From the NCBI GenBank assembly GCA_002421565.1, contig DIKC01000036.1:1-13069 (forward strand): a stretch of 13,069 nt of DNA. The letters run 5' to 3'. Of this stretch, positions 5,089-13,069 are shown piece by piece. The translations under genes and the position numbers were made by a program. A model generated the notes under the pieces. That model was given only the letters and a program-made list of their open reading frames with translations, was not told the origin of the DNA and did not search any database. This DNA comes from Desulfobulbaceae bacterium UBA5628. GTDB taxonomy: Bacteria > Desulfobacterota > Desulfobulbia > Desulfobulbales > Desulfurivibrionaceae. The stretch's first letter is position 1, and each line of letters opens with the position of its first letter.

Positions 5089-6189
5089 TTAACGAAGGGC
5101 GAGAAAACCTTCCCGTTCCAGCAGGGTACCGGGGTTGAGCAACGGAACGCTGCTGTCGTCATCCATGATTCCCAGACCGGCGATGTCGCCGTTGCGGCCG
5201 ACCTGAAAACGGGAGAGCATCAGGTTGGCCGGCTCGGAGACCGAGCAGATGATGGTGCCATGCCAGTTGCCGGCGGTGATCACCAACAGATGATCGGCCC
5301 CTTCCTCCGGCCCCAGGGGCAGTCCCACCCCGTGCGGGACCATCAGGGGCAGCGACATCTTACGCAAACGAACGCTGCCCATTTCCTTCAAGGCCCCTTG
5401 GAAGCGGCCGGCCAGTCGCCCCCAAAAGGAGGTGAAATCCTTGAGCGGCACCAGATTGTTCTTGATATATGAACGCCGCCGGGCCGGTTTGACCTTTTCC
5501 AGGAGGGCGATATGCTCCACCGCCACGGCCATCGGCATCCCGCTTAGGGAAAAGGGCTGAAAAAGGGTGCCGGGCTTGGGATTATATTCTCGCACCAAGG
5601 TGCTGCCGGTTTTAATCGCGGCTTTGGGCGGCGCTTCCAAAGGGGGAGGGGGTGGCGAGGCCTCCGGGGGTGGTTCCGAAGACGGTTCCGGGGCGGGCTC
5701 CCGGACGGGTTCAGGCAGCGGATTTTCAGGCGGAGCGGCGGCCGGTGGCGCGCTGGACGTTTCCTCAGGCAACACTTCTTTTTTGACCGTCGCCGAAACT
5801 TCCGCCGGCGCCGACGCGCCGCTTCCCCCCTTTTCGGCCTTTATTTTCTCCTTCAAAATATTGAAACGGCCGTAAATCCGGTTGCAGAGGATGGCCTCCC
5901 GTTCCGGATCGAACTTGCCCTCTTCGTAGATATTGACCACATGGGCCATCGCTTCCTTGAGAAAATCAATGAACAGCGGGTCGGGCACGGTTTCCCGTTT
6001 TTTGAGATACTGGATCACCGCCTCGGCCATTCCCAAAATGGCGAGGGTGTGCTTACGGGTGTTGAAGCGTTGCTTGAGGCAGGCGAACGACGCCTCCAGC
6101 GGCTCGATCCGCCGGGGCGGCAGCCGCCAGTCCTGGGCCAGAATTTCGGCCTTCAAAGTCCTGATCGATTCATCAATGGAAAAATTCAT
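5089..6189 (-). CDS. CheW-like domain protein with helical N-terminus and Pro-rich linker
   Basis: A 366-residue soluble protein in three parts: an alpha-helical region (about 1-120) without a recognised domain, a proline/glutamate-rich linker (about 125-190, with runs such as PPPEASPPPPPLEAPP) and a C-terminal domain (about 200-366). That last part looks like a divergent CheW fold: FSLSGMPMAVAVEHIALLEK early, LLVITAGNW in the middle, and the closing AGLGIMDDDSSVPLLNPGTLL, which resembles the CheW end (D-x-VVPLLD-x-LL). CheW domains tether chemoreceptors and CheA; here the canonical core is weak, so the call is tentative. The frame opens at 6219, but the ATG at 6189 has GGAGG 6 bases before it and is preferred. 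It heads the operon and diverges from pilD. Confidence 0.7.
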   Translation of the reverse strand: MNFSIDESIRTLKAEILAQDWRLPPRRIEPLEASFACLKQRFNTRKHTLAILGMAEAVIQYLKKRETVPDPLFIDFLKEAMAHVVNIYEEGKFDPEREAILCNRIYGRFNILKEKIKAEKGGSGASAPAEVSATVKKEVLPEETSSAPPAAAPPENPLPEPVREPAPEPSSEPPPEASPPPPPLEAPPKAAIKTGSTLVREYNPKPGTLFQPFSLSGMPMAVAVEHIALLEKVKPARRRSYIKNNLVPLKDFTSFWGRLAGRFQGALKEMGSVRLRKMSLPLMVPHGVGLPLGPEEGADHLLVITAGNWHGTIICSVSEPANLMLSRFQVGRNGDIAGLGIMDDDSSVPLLNPGTLLEREGFLALR

Positions 6190-6292
6190 GCCCCCTCCGG
6201 CATTGCTTTCCCGCCCCAAATAAGGCGTTTCCTAATCGTGCTGATCGGGTAGAATGGTAACATATTTATTCTTCAACCCGAGGGAATTTTTC
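6190..6292. other. Divergent intergenic region, CheW-like gene / pilD
   Basis: A 103-base spacer that must hold the promoters of both the long minus-strand operon and pilD. On the plus strand TAGAAT (6250-6255) is a 5/6 match to the -10 hexamer, but the best -35 at 16 bases (TTTCCT, 6228-6233) matches only 3/6. I saw no convincing promoter for the minus-strand operon and no clear operator palindrome. Confidence 0.4.
6250..6255 (+). promoter_or_regulatory. Possible -10 element for pilD
   Basis: TAGAAT matches the sigma-70 -10 consensus at five of six positions and lies 37 bases before the preferred pilD start. The -35 partner is poor, so this is only a candidate. Confidence 0.3.
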
Positions 6293-7069
6293 ATGCTCGC
6301 TTTGATCTTGCCGGGAGCCGCCCTGGTGCTGGGGGCGGTGGTCGGCAGCTTTCTCAACGTGGTGATCGTCCGCTTGCCCCAGGAAGGCAAATCCATTGCC
6401 TGGCCCGCCTCCCATTGTCCCCGTTGCCAGGCCCCTATCCGCTGGTACGACAACCTGCCGCTGGTCAGCTTTATTCTCCTCGGCCGCCGCTGCCGGGCCT
6501 GCCGCCAGCCCATTTCCTGGCGCTATCCCCTGGTCGAACTGCTGATGGCCCTGCTCTCCCTGGCCCTCTTCCATCGCTTCGGCCTTACCCCCGCCTTTGG
6601 GGTCTATTTTATCTTCTGCGCCGCCCTGCTCGCCATCTTTTTCATTGATTACGACCACCAGATCATCCCGGACCTAATCAGCCTGCCCGGCATCCCTCTC
6701 GGCTTTGCCGCCGCCTTTTTCCTCCCTCAACTGAGCTGGCAGGCTTCCGGGCTGGGGATTCTCCTGGGCGGCGGCACCTTCTATCTGGTGGCCCTGGGTT
6801 ATTATCTGGTCACCAAACGGGAAGGGATGGGCGGCGGCGACATCAAGCTGCTGGCCATGCTCGGGGCCTTTCTCGGCTGGCAGGCATTGCCCTTCACCAT
6901 CCTCGCCAGTTCAGTGCTCGGCCTGATCGCCGGGATCGGGGCCATGCTCCGCCAGGGCAAAGGGGGGCAGAGCGTGATTCCCTACGGCCCCTTTCTAATC
7001 GTCGCCGCCTGGCTCTGGCTCTTTTTCCCCGGCCAGATCATCATCCTTTATCTCTATCTTTTCCGCTGA
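6293..7069 (+). CDS. pilD: Prepilin peptidase / N-methyltransferase
   Basis: Inner-membrane enzyme that cleaves type IV pilin and type II secretion pseudopilin leaders and methylates the new N-terminus. The 258-residue product has the full set of family marks: GSFLNVVIVRLP (18-29), the cytoplasmic zinc-type cysteine pairs CPRC (42-45) and CRAC (67-70), the catalytic aspartate region IDYDHQIIPD (118-127) and the second catalytic motif GMGGGDIK (178-185, Asp183), with about seven to eight membrane helices. The frame is open from 6254, but GAGGGAA (6280-6286) is correctly spaced for the ATG at 6293. No pilin genes are in the window, so the enzyme probably serves pili or secretion systems encoded elsewhere. 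The neighbouring CheW-like and PilZ genes could relate to pilus control. Its end lies 10 bases from the mnmG stop. Confidence 0.95.
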   Translation: MLALILPGAALVLGAVVGSFLNVVIVRLPQEGKSIAWPASHCPRCQAPIRWYDNLPLVSFILLGRRCRACRQPISWRYPLVELLMALLSLALFHRFGLTPAFGVYFIFCAALLAIFFIDYDHQIIPDLISLPGIPLGFAAAFFLPQLSWQASGLGILLGGGTFYLVALGYYLVTKREGMGGGDIKLLAMLGAFLGWQALPFTILASSVLGLIAGIGAMLRQGKGGQSVIPYGPFLIVAAWLWLFFPGQIIILYLYLFR

Positions 7070-7079
7070 TCGTCCCTGC

Positions 7080-8966
7080 CTACCGGCTACCGCCGATTTT
7101 TTTAAGATAGACCTGGAGAATGGCCACTGCCGCCGGGGTGATCCCGGAAATGCGGGCCGCCTGCCCCAAAGTCAGGGGCCGGATCCGGCCCAGCTTTTCC
7201 TGAACCTCGGCCGAGAGCCCGGCCAGACCGGCATAATCGAGCTCATCCGGCAGCCGCAGGGATTCCAGCTTGCGAAAACGGGCCACCTGTTCCTCCTGAC
7301 GGGCGAGATAACCGGCATATTTGACCTCGATTTCCACCTCTTCGGCCACGGTGGCCGGAATTGACGGAGCCGGGCCGCCTCCGCCCGCCTCCGTCAGTTC
7401 CGCCAACCGGGCCAGGTTGATTTCCGGCCGCCGGAGCAATTCGGCCAAGGTCGCCGCCTGTTTGAGCGGGGCGCTACCGATGGCGGCCAGACGGCTATCC
7501 AGTTCCGGAGACGGCTTGATCCGCTCCTGGTGGAGGCGGGTCAGGGCCTCGTCCAGGGTCTGGCGACGGGCGCTGAAGGCGGCGTAATCATCGTCGCCGA
7601 GCAAGCCGATCCGGCGACCGATTTCGCACAGCCGCCGATCGGCGTTGTCCTCCCGCAACAGCAGCCGGTATTCGGCCCGGGAGGTGAAGAGCCGGTACGG
7701 CTCCTTGGTGCCCTTGGTCACCAGATCGTCGATCAACACCCCGATATAAGCCTGGGAGCGGTCTAGGATCAACGGCTCTTCCTCCCGGCCGTGACGGACC
7801 GCGTTGATCCCGGCGATCAATCCCTGGGCCGCCGCCTCCTCGTAACCGGAGGTGCCGTTGATCTGACCGGCCAGGAAGAGCCCGGCCACTTTCTTGGTTT
7901 CGAGCGACGGCTTCAGCTCCAGGGGATCGACGTAATCATATTCAATGGCATAGCCGGGCCGGATGATCTTGACCCGTTCCAGGCCGGGAATACTCCGCAG
8001 CATCGCCTCCTGGACATCGGCCGGCAGACTGGTGGGCAGGCCGTTGGGATAGATTTCCGTGGTCTCCAGCCCCTCCGGCTCCAAAAAAACCTGATGCCGC
8101 TCCTTGTCCGGGAAACGCATCACCTTGTCTTCGATCGAGGGGCAGTAACGCGCCCCTACCCCTTGGATAATCCCGGCGTACAAGGGCGAACGGTCGGTGC
8201 CGGCCCGGATGATCTCGTGGGTGCGGAGATTGGTATAGGTGACAAAGCAGGGCAGTTGCGGCAATTCCGGCCGCCGGCCGAGGTTGCGAAAGGAAAAGAG
8301 GCGGGGCGGCTCGTCGCCGGGCTGCTTTTCCAGACCGCGGTAATCGATGGTGGTTCCGGCCAGGCGAGGGGTGGTGCCGGTTTTCATCCGGCCCATGACC
8401 AATCCCAGTTCCCGCAGTTGGCGGGGCAGGGCCAGGGAGGGGGCGTCCCCCATCCGGCCGGCCGGAAACTGCTTGAGGCCGATATGGATCAAACCGTTTA
8501 AAAAGGTGCCGGTGGTAATCACCACCGCTTTGGCTCCCAGTTCTTCATCCAGGGAGGTGACCACCCCCGCCACCCGGCCCTCTTTGATCAGCAGCCGGTC
8601 AACCGTGGCCTGGCGGACGTCGAGATTTTCCTGTTGCTCCAGCACCGTTTTCAGCCGTAGCCGGTAACGGAGCCGATCGGCCTGGGCCCGGGAGGAACGC
8701 ACCGCCGGCCCCTTGCTGGTATTGAGCTGGCGGAACTGAATGCCGGTGGCGTCGATGTTTCTCGCCATCTCGCCGCCCAAGGCGTCGATTTCCTTGACCA
8801 GATGCCCCTTGGCCAGTCCGCCCACCGCCGGGTTGCAACTCAGCGCCCCGATGGTGTCGGCGTTCATCACCAATACCGCCGTCCGGCAGCCCATCCGAGC
8901 GGCGGCCAAGGCCGCCTCGCAGCCGGCATGGCCCGCCCCGACCACGATCACATCGTAATCCTGCAT
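7080..8966 (-). CDS. mnmG: tRNA uridine-5-carboxymethylaminomethyl modification enzyme MnmG
   Basis: FAD-dependent subunit of the MnmE-MnmG complex, which installs the (carboxymethyl)aminomethyl group on wobble uridine 34 of certain tRNAs. The 628 residues equal the family length. Visible landmarks are the FAD-binding [12 protein letters not shown] (8-19), [14 protein letters not shown] (43-56) with conserved Cys44, [13 protein letters not shown] (86-98), [11 protein letters not shown] (271-281) with the key Cys275, [11 protein letters not shown], and the C-terminal [17 protein letters not shown] region that contacts MnmE and tRNA. The ATG immediately follows the trkH stop codon with no intervening base, so translation is likely coupled. 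No mnmE is in this window. The stop is 10 bases from that of the convergent pilD, and no terminator is visible between them. Confidence 0.98.
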   Translation of the reverse strand: MQDYDVIVVGAGHAGCEAALAAARMGCRTAVLVMNADTIGALSCNPAVGGLAKGHLVKEIDALGGEMARNIDATGIQFRQLNTSKGPAVRSSRAQADRLRYRLRLKTVLEQQENLDVRQATVDRLLIKEGRVAGVVTSLDEELGAKAVVITTGTFLNGLIHIGLKQFPAGRMGDAPSLALPRQLRELGLVMGRMKTGTTPRLAGTTIDYRGLEKQPGDEPPRLFSFRNLGRRPELPQLPCFVTYTNLRTHEIIRAGTDRSPLYAGIIQGVGARYCPSIEDKVMRFPDKERHQVFLEPEGLETTEIYPNGLPTSLPADVQEAMLRSIPGLERVKIIRPGYAIEYDYVDPLELKPSLETKKVAGLFLAGQINGTSGYEEAAAQGLIAGINAVRHGREEEPLILDRSQAYIGVLIDDLVTKGTKEPYRLFTSRAEYRLLLREDNADRRLCEIGRRIGLLGDDDYAAFSARRQTLDEALTRLHQERIKPSPELDSRLAAIGSAPLKQAATLAELLRRPEINLARLAELTEAGGGGPAPSIPATVAEEVEIEVKYAGYLARQEEQVARFRKLESLRLPDELDYAGLAGLSAEVQEKLGRIRPLTLGQAARISGITPAAVAILQVYLKKIGGSR

Positions 8967-10493
8967 CTATTTGCCGCCACCGTGGCCGCTGTTTTCCGGC
9001 AGACCCGCGGCCGCGGCCCGCTTGCCAAAGCGCCAAAGCGGGCGACGGGCCATCTGCCAGAAATCCGGGGTGAGCAGTACCGCCACGGTGTAAAGCTCCA
9101 GGCGGCCGGCCAGCATACAGAAGGCAAGCACCAGCTTGGCCAGGGGCGGCAGATCGCCGAAATGGGCGGCCGGGCCCACCAGATGGAGACCGGGGCCAAT
9201 GTTGCTCAGGGTGGAAATTACCGCGGTGGTGCCGGTGAGGACATCCACCCCCAAGGCGGTAACCACCAGGCTGGCGATTACGAACACCACGAGATAAAGG
9301 GAAAAAAATCCGAGCACCGCGGCCATCACCTCCGGCCCCACCTTGACCTTGCCGAGTTTAATGGTGGCGACGTTGCGGGGATGAACCAAATTGCGAAGCT
9401 GCTGGCGGGCGAACTTGAAAAATAGCAATATCCGCACCGCCTTGATGCCACCACCGGTGGATCCGGCGCAGCCTCCCACCAGCATCAGGAGTACCAGCAT
9501 CACCTGGGAAGCGGCTGGCCAAAGGTTGAAGTCGGCGGTGCCGAAGCCGGTGGTACTCTGGATCGAGACCACCTGAAAAGCGGCGCTGCGCAGGGCCTCG
9601 CCCACCCCCTCATAGGCCCCGTATCCCCAATTGAGGCCCGCGATCAGAATTACCGCCACCACCGTCATCCCCAGGTAGGCACGAAACTCCTCACTATGCC
9701 AATACTCCCCCAAATGTCCTCGGAAGGCCTGGTGATGGAGAGTAAAGCTGGTGGCGCCCAGGAACATGAAAACAATGATCACCATTTCCACATAACCCGA
9801 GTTGTAATAAGCCACGCTGGTGGAGTGGGGAGAAAAACCGCCGGTGGAAATGGTGGCGAAGGCATGGCAGACGGCGTTGAAAAAATCGACCCCACCCAGC
9901 ATCAGGAGCATGATCAGGGCCAAATTGAAAAGCAGGTACACCCCCCAAAGAATACGGGCGGTGTCTTGAATCCGGGGGGTAAGCCGGTCCTTAGTGGGGC
10001 CGGTGGCCTCGGCCTGGAAAAGCTGCATGCCGCCGACCCCCAGCAGCGGCAGAATGGCGAGCGAGAGGACGATGATCCCCATCCCGCCCAAAAACTGGGT
10101 GGTGGCCCGCCAGAAAAGGACGCTCTTGGGTAGCAGTTCTATTTGGGGGAGGATGGTGGAACCGGTGGTGGTGAAGCCGGACATGGACTCGAAAAAGCAG
10201 TCGATAAAGGCAGGCACCACCCCGGAAAAATAAAACGGCAGCGCCCCGAGCAGGGAGAGGCCGAGCCAGCTTAAGACCACGATCGCAAAGCCGTCCCGGT
10301 GGCCGAGATCGCTTTCCGCCCGAAAAAGGGCGACCAGCAACAACCCCACTCCGGCCCCGATCAGGGCGCAACGGACAAAAGCCGCCGCCATGCCGTCGTC
10401 GTAATAGATGCTGAAGGGAATCGGCAGCAGTAGAAAGAGCGAGGTAAGCACCAGCAATTTGCCGAAGATATTGAGAACGCCGCCGGTATGCAT
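8967..10493 (-). CDS. trkH: TrkH potassium uptake channel subunit
   Basis: A 508-residue inner-membrane K+ translocating subunit of the Trk system. The four pore-loop signatures are all present: GFTTTGST (106-113), ATISTGGFS (213-221), QSTTGFGT (312-319) and LSNIGPG (429-435). The gating-loop motif GGCAGSTGGGIK (340-351) and the conserved AGRLELY (462-468) are also clear, along with about ten hydrophobic segments. Length is close to E. coli TrkH (483). The start ATG has GGCGGA 5 bases upstream and follows the trkA stop by 21 bases, so regulator and channel are co-expressed. The C-terminal tail is a short basic/Gly-rich extension. Nothing looks broken. Confidence 0.97.
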   Translation of the reverse strand: MHTGGVLNIFGKLLVLTSLFLLLPIPFSIYYDDGMAAAFVRCALIGAGVGLLLVALFRAESDLGHRDGFAIVVLSWLGLSLLGALPFYFSGVVPAFIDCFFESMSGFTTTGSTILPQIELLPKSVLFWRATTQFLGGMGIIVLSLAILPLLGVGGMQLFQAEATGPTKDRLTPRIQDTARILWGVYLLFNLALIMLLMLGGVDFFNAVCHAFATISTGGFSPHSTSVAYYNSGYVEMVIIVFMFLGATSFTLHHQAFRGHLGEYWHSEEFRAYLGMTVVAVILIAGLNWGYGAYEGVGEALRSAAFQVVSIQSTTGFGTADFNLWPAASQVMLVLLMLVGGCAGSTGGGIKAVRILLFFKFARQQLRNLVHPRNVATIKLGKVKVGPEVMAAVLGFFSLYLVVFVIASLVVTALGVDVLTGTTAVISTLSNIGPGLHLVGPAAHFGDLPPLAKLVLAFCMLAGRLELYTVAVLLTPDFWQMARRPLWRFGKRAAAAGLPENSGHGGGK

Positions 10494-10514
10494 AGTTGTC
10501 CGCCTGCTTGCGAC

Positions 10515-11867
10515 CTATTTATCGAACAGGGATTCCACCCCGGCCACCGCGTCCTTGGTGAAGAAAATCACCAGGATATCGTCGGGCTGGAGCAGGGTGT
10601 CGCCGGAGGGGATCAACGCTTGGCCGTTGCGCATGATCGCCCCCACCACCGCTCCAATCGGGAAGGAAAGATGCTTGAGGGGCAGATCGACGAATTGGTC
10701 CCTGTCCGGCACCTTGAGTTCGATCACCTCGGCGTCGCCGCCCAGGAGCGAGACAACATTGACGATCTTGCCGCCGCCCCGGACATGGCGGAGAATCAGG
10801 TTGGCCGCCACCTGCCGGGGACTGAGCGGGACATCGATCCCCAATTTTCCGAGCATGGGGATAAAGGCGGGATTGGAAAGCAGGGTAATACATTTTTTGG
10901 CCCCGTGGTGCTTGGCCAGAAGGCTGGAGAGGATGTTGGTGGTGTCGCTGCTGGTCACCGCGATCACCAGATCGGCCTGATCGATCCCCTCCTCCAACAG
11001 GTCGTGGGCGTCAAGGCCGTCGCTGTTGAGGACAATGGCGTGATCCAGTTGCTCGGAAAGGATTTCACAAGTGGCGGGATTCTGTTCCACCAACCGCAGG
11101 TTCAGGTTCAATTTTTCCAGTTGCCGGGCCACCAGATAACCGATGGTGCCGCCGCCGATGATGAAGACCTGCCTGGGTAAATGGCTGGCGCTGCTGAAAA
11201 GGAGTTGCTCCACCGCCCGCACATCCTGCTTGCGGACCACCAGATAGAGCTTGTCGCCGGCCTCGACCCGGTCCTGGCCCCGGGGGATGATGGTCTGCTC
11301 GCCCCGAATGATCGCCACGATCACGAAATCGTAGACCCCTTGCAGGGCCTTGAGATCGGCCAGGGAGGAGCCGACGCAGGGCTGGCCTTCCCGCACCAGA
11401 TAGCCGAGCATTTCCACCTGGCCGTTGCCGAATTCCGCCACCTCCAGGGCCTGGCTCATGGTGGTGAGGCGCATGATCTCCTCGGCCATGGCAAAATCAG
11501 GGCTGATCACCAGGTCGATGCCCAGGGTCTTTTCCATCCGGGAAGCGCCGTGGGCGTAAAAATCCTCGTTGCGAACCCGGGCGATCCTGGTCTTGACGTT
11601 GTACTGGCGGGAAATGATGCAGGCGATCAGATTGACCTCGTCGCTGTCGGTGACCGCGATGAAAAGATCGGTCTGGTCGATCCCCGCCTCTTCCAGCACC
11701 CGGGCCGAGGCGCCGCTACCGTGAATCGGCAGGATGTTCAACTCCCGCTCCAGGCGGCGGAGCTTCTTCTCGTCCTGATCGACGAGCACCACTTCCTGCC
11801 CCTCGCCGGAAAGCTTTTCGCTGAGATGCTGGCCGACCATGCCGGCCCCGACAATCATAATCCGCAC
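10515..11867 (-). CDS. trkA: TrkA, K+ uptake regulatory NAD-binding subunit
   Basis: Peripheral cytoplasmic regulator that assembles on TrkH and gates it in response to NAD(H) and adenine nucleotides. The 450-residue protein is a full two-unit TrkA. The first RCK_N Rossmann fold begins IVGAGMVGQHL (5-15), with the acidic residue Asp30, followed by an RCK_C domain (about 140-225). The second RCK_N begins FIIGGGTIGYL (235-245), followed by a second RCK_C near 370-450. The start is GTG at 11867, supported by GGGAGGG six bases upstream; the protein begins exactly at the first beta strand, MRIMIVGAG. It lies 28 bases downstream of the methyltransferase and 21 bases upstream of trkH. Confidence 0.97.
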   Translation of the reverse strand: MRIMIVGAGMVGQHLSEKLSGEGQEVVLVDQDEKKLRRLERELNILPIHGSGASARVLEEAGIDQTDLFIAVTDSDEVNLIACIISRQYNVKTRIARVRNEDFYAHGASRMEKTLGIDLVISPDFAMAEEIMRLTTMSQALEVAEFGNGQVEMLGYLVREGQPCVGSSLADLKALQGVYDFVIVAIIRGEQTIIPRGQDRVEAGDKLYLVVRKQDVRAVEQLLFSSASHLPRQVFIIGGGTIGYLVARQLEKLNLNLRLVEQNPATCEILSEQLDHAIVLNSDGLDAHDLLEEGIDQADLVIAVTSSDTTNILSSLLAKHHGAKKCITLLSNPAFIPMLGKLGIDVPLSPRQVAANLILRHVRGGGKIVNVVSLLGGDAEVIELKVPDRDQFVDLPLKHLSFPIGAVVGAIMRNGQALIPSGDTLLQPDDILVIFFTKDAVAGVESLFDK

Positions 11868-11895
11868 CGGGAACCCTCCCTCATGCCCATCATCG

Positions 11896-12702
11896 TTACT
11901 TCTCCCACCAGATCAAGGCCCAGCGGGGCGGGGTGCGACGGCTCAATTGCCAATCATCCCCTGCCCGCACCAGGCGCTCATCCACATAATGCACCAGCCG
12001 ATCATATTCCTTTGCGCTCAGATCGTCAAACATCCAGACATGGGACTGGATCGCCTCTTCCCGGGAACGATAGCGCCGGGTCGCCGCCAGGGTGATGAAA
12101 TCAAGATGGGCGTGGATACCCAGGGAATAGAGCAGATTAAGGGTGATGATATAATCCGGCCCCGGCTCAAAGGGACGGCCGAGGGCGGCGAAAAGGTCGG
12201 GATCAAAGGGGCCGGCCCCCACCCGGTCGCTGAGGTAAACCGCCTTGGTGGCCCAGCGATCCATGCGGAGCAGGGCGGCGGCCAGATCGTCTACCGCCAG
12301 GGAACGGGAGGCGATCACCACCGTATGGGGCGCGATCCCGGCCGCCTCCCAGTCATCCTCCCAGGCGGCCTGGAGCGGCGCCAGATTGGTCAGACAGCGG
12401 CGGCTGCGTTCCTTTTCCAGCTCCGCCAGCATCGCCGGCGAGAAATCCACCGCCGTCACCCGCGCCACTTTTTCGGCCAAAGGCAGGGCCAGGGTGCCGG
12501 GGCCGCAACCCATGTCCAAGACGCTCCACTCCGGCTCGAGGCGAAGATGGGCCAGGAATTGTTCCACATAGGGCGAGTCGAGATTGCGGGCCGCGAAACC
12601 CTCGGCCCGCTGGTCCCAGTGCTCCCGCTTTTTGCGCTGCCACGACTTGCGGACACGGGCCTCCCGCCACATCTCGTTCCAGTCGATGTCCTGATACCGC
12701 AT
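11896..12702 (-). CDS. Class I SAM-dependent methyltransferase, substrate unknown
   Basis: A 268-residue soluble protein. Residues about 10-45 form a basic, tryptophan-rich lead (MWREARVRKSWQRKKREHW). The Rossmann core follows, with motif I VLDMGCGPGTLALPL (61-75) and the acidic AVDFSPAML (84-92) of motif post-I. The conserved WEDDW (114-118) and the strand TVVIASRSL (127-135) come next. The last third departs from small-molecule methyltransferases I know well, and no substrate can be named. The start ATG has no strong ribosome site; the stop of the upstream gene is 14 bases away, so translation may be coupled. It is followed by trkA at 28 bases. Confidence 0.88.
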   Translation of the reverse strand: MRYQDIDWNEMWREARVRKSWQRKKREHWDQRAEGFAARNLDSPYVEQFLAHLRLEPEWSVLDMGCGPGTLALPLAEKVARVTAVDFSPAMLAELEKERSRRCLTNLAPLQAAWEDDWEAAGIAPHTVVIASRSLAVDDLAAALLRMDRWATKAVYLSDRVGAGPFDPDLFAALGRPFEPGPDYIITLNLLYSLGIHAHLDFITLAATRRYRSREEAIQSHVWMFDDLSAKEYDRLVHYVDERLVRAGDDWQLSRRTPPRWALIWWEK

Positions 12703-12716
12703 GGCGGGTGCCGCTT

Positions 12717-13069
12717 TCAGGCCGACGATCGGCGTTGCAAACGGTTGACGATGATGGTGAATTCGGCATCATCGCTGCGCATCCGGCGGGTGCTGACCGC
12801 GATCTCGAAATCCGCTTCGGCCAACTGGAGAAACCTGGGCAGGCTTTTACGGCGCACGTCATGGGCCAGATAGACCATTCCGCCCGGTGCCAGGTATTTC
12901 TTGAAAATTGTCAGCAGCGGCGAAAAGAACTCATCGCGGAAGAGAATTTCCGCCCCGATGATGAGATCAAAGGGCGGCAAATCCGGCGGCGGCTTGAGCC
13001 AATCGAGCATGAGATGCTCCACCCGTTCGCCCACCCCGCTGGCAGCGGCGCTGACCCGTTGAAAATCAA
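12717..13069 (-). CDS. Methyltransf_16-like protein methyltransferase, 5' end outside window
   Basis: The frame is open to the window edge (116 residues visible), so the start and motif I lie beyond base 13069. A GTG at 13034 could be mistaken for a start, but the upstream residues DFQRVSAAASG continue the fold (the helix that follows the SAM-binding aspartate). The rest matches the second half of lysine methyltransferase-like (METTL21/23, Methyltransf_16) proteins: RVEHLMLDW, FDLIIGAEILFRDEFFSPLL, the strand LAPGGMVYLAHDVRR, and a C-terminal strand FTIIVNRL. These enzymes usually methylate protein lysines or small molecules; the target is unknown. It is followed 14 bases later by a second methyltransferase. 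Confidence 0.8.
   Translation of the reverse strand, partial: DFQRVSAAASGVGERVEHLMLDWLKPPPDLPPFDLIIGAEILFRDEFFSPLLTIFKKYLAPGGMVYLAHDVRRKSLPRFLQLAEADFEIAVSTRRMRSDDAEFTIIVNRLQRRSSA

Noticed and set aside
4669..5472. 267-codon plus-strand frame across the PilZ and CheW-like genes
   Set aside because: It spans two well supported minus-strand genes and their gap, with no recognisable domain.
11181..12095. 304-codon plus-strand frame opposite trkA
   Set aside because: It is the antisense shadow of the RCK domains, which have clear Rossmann motifs on the other strand.
11839..12873. 344-codon plus-strand frame opposite the methyltransferases
   Set aside because: It crosses trkA, the methyltransferase and the truncated gene in antisense; the composition (Gly/Gln/Arg/His-rich) is that of a shadow frame.
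12717..13034. Complete 105-residue gene starting at GTG 13034
   Set aside because: The frame continues upstream to the window edge with residues that fit the methyltransferase fold, so the gene is truncated rather than short.

Overview
The window (about 13 kb, GC-rich, tightly packed) reads as ordinary chromosome of a Gram-negative bacterium. Gene content and protein style suggest a Desulfobacterota (former Deltaproteobacteria) anaerobe: a two-RCK TrkA with TrkH ahead of mnmG, a NapH-like polyferredoxin, a DsbB/DsbA pair, PilZ and CheW-like proteins, and a prepilin peptidase. The lineage is inference; nothing here fixes a genus. There is no sign of phage, insertion sequences, tRNA/rRNA, CRISPR or recent transfer.

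Layout. (1) Positions 1-35, minus: the first 11 codons of a PII signal protein (glnB type), with a good ribosome site and a possible sigma-54 promoter in the 264-base divergent spacer. (2) Positions 300-971, plus: aat, the L/F-tRNA-protein transferase of the N-degron pathway. (3) Positions 6189 down to 974, minus: a long co-directional run. In transcription order it holds a CheW-like protein with a proline-rich linker, a PilZ protein, a 52-residue membrane protein ending in CxxC-IGIG (easily missed, not annotated by length-based callers), a NapH-like membrane polyferredoxin, a cysteine-rich secreted protein, DsbB, a membrane-anchored DsbA-like thioredoxin, a TlpA/ResA-like lipoprotein and, after a 115-base gap, a double-SH3b envelope protein. 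(4) Positions 6293-7069, plus: prepilin peptidase (pilD), divergent from the CheW-like gene. (5) Positions 13069 down to 7080, minus: a truncated Methyltransf_16-type methyltransferase, a class I SAM methyltransferase, trkA, trkH and mnmG, tightly spaced and probably one operon.

How the genes may work together. The most interesting part is 1548-5067. Seven genes are chained by 4-base overlaps and short gaps, and six of them encode proteins rich in redox cysteines: CxxC microprotein, 4Fe-4S polyferredoxin, Cys-rich exported protein, DsbB, DsbA-like and TlpA-like. This looks like a dedicated cell-envelope thiol/electron-transfer module, headed by a putative c-di-GMP sensor (PilZ). Its physiological substrate cannot be read from the sequence. 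The trkA-trkH pair is a complete potassium uptake system (regulator and channel subunit); mnmG is the tRNA wobble-uridine modification enzyme.
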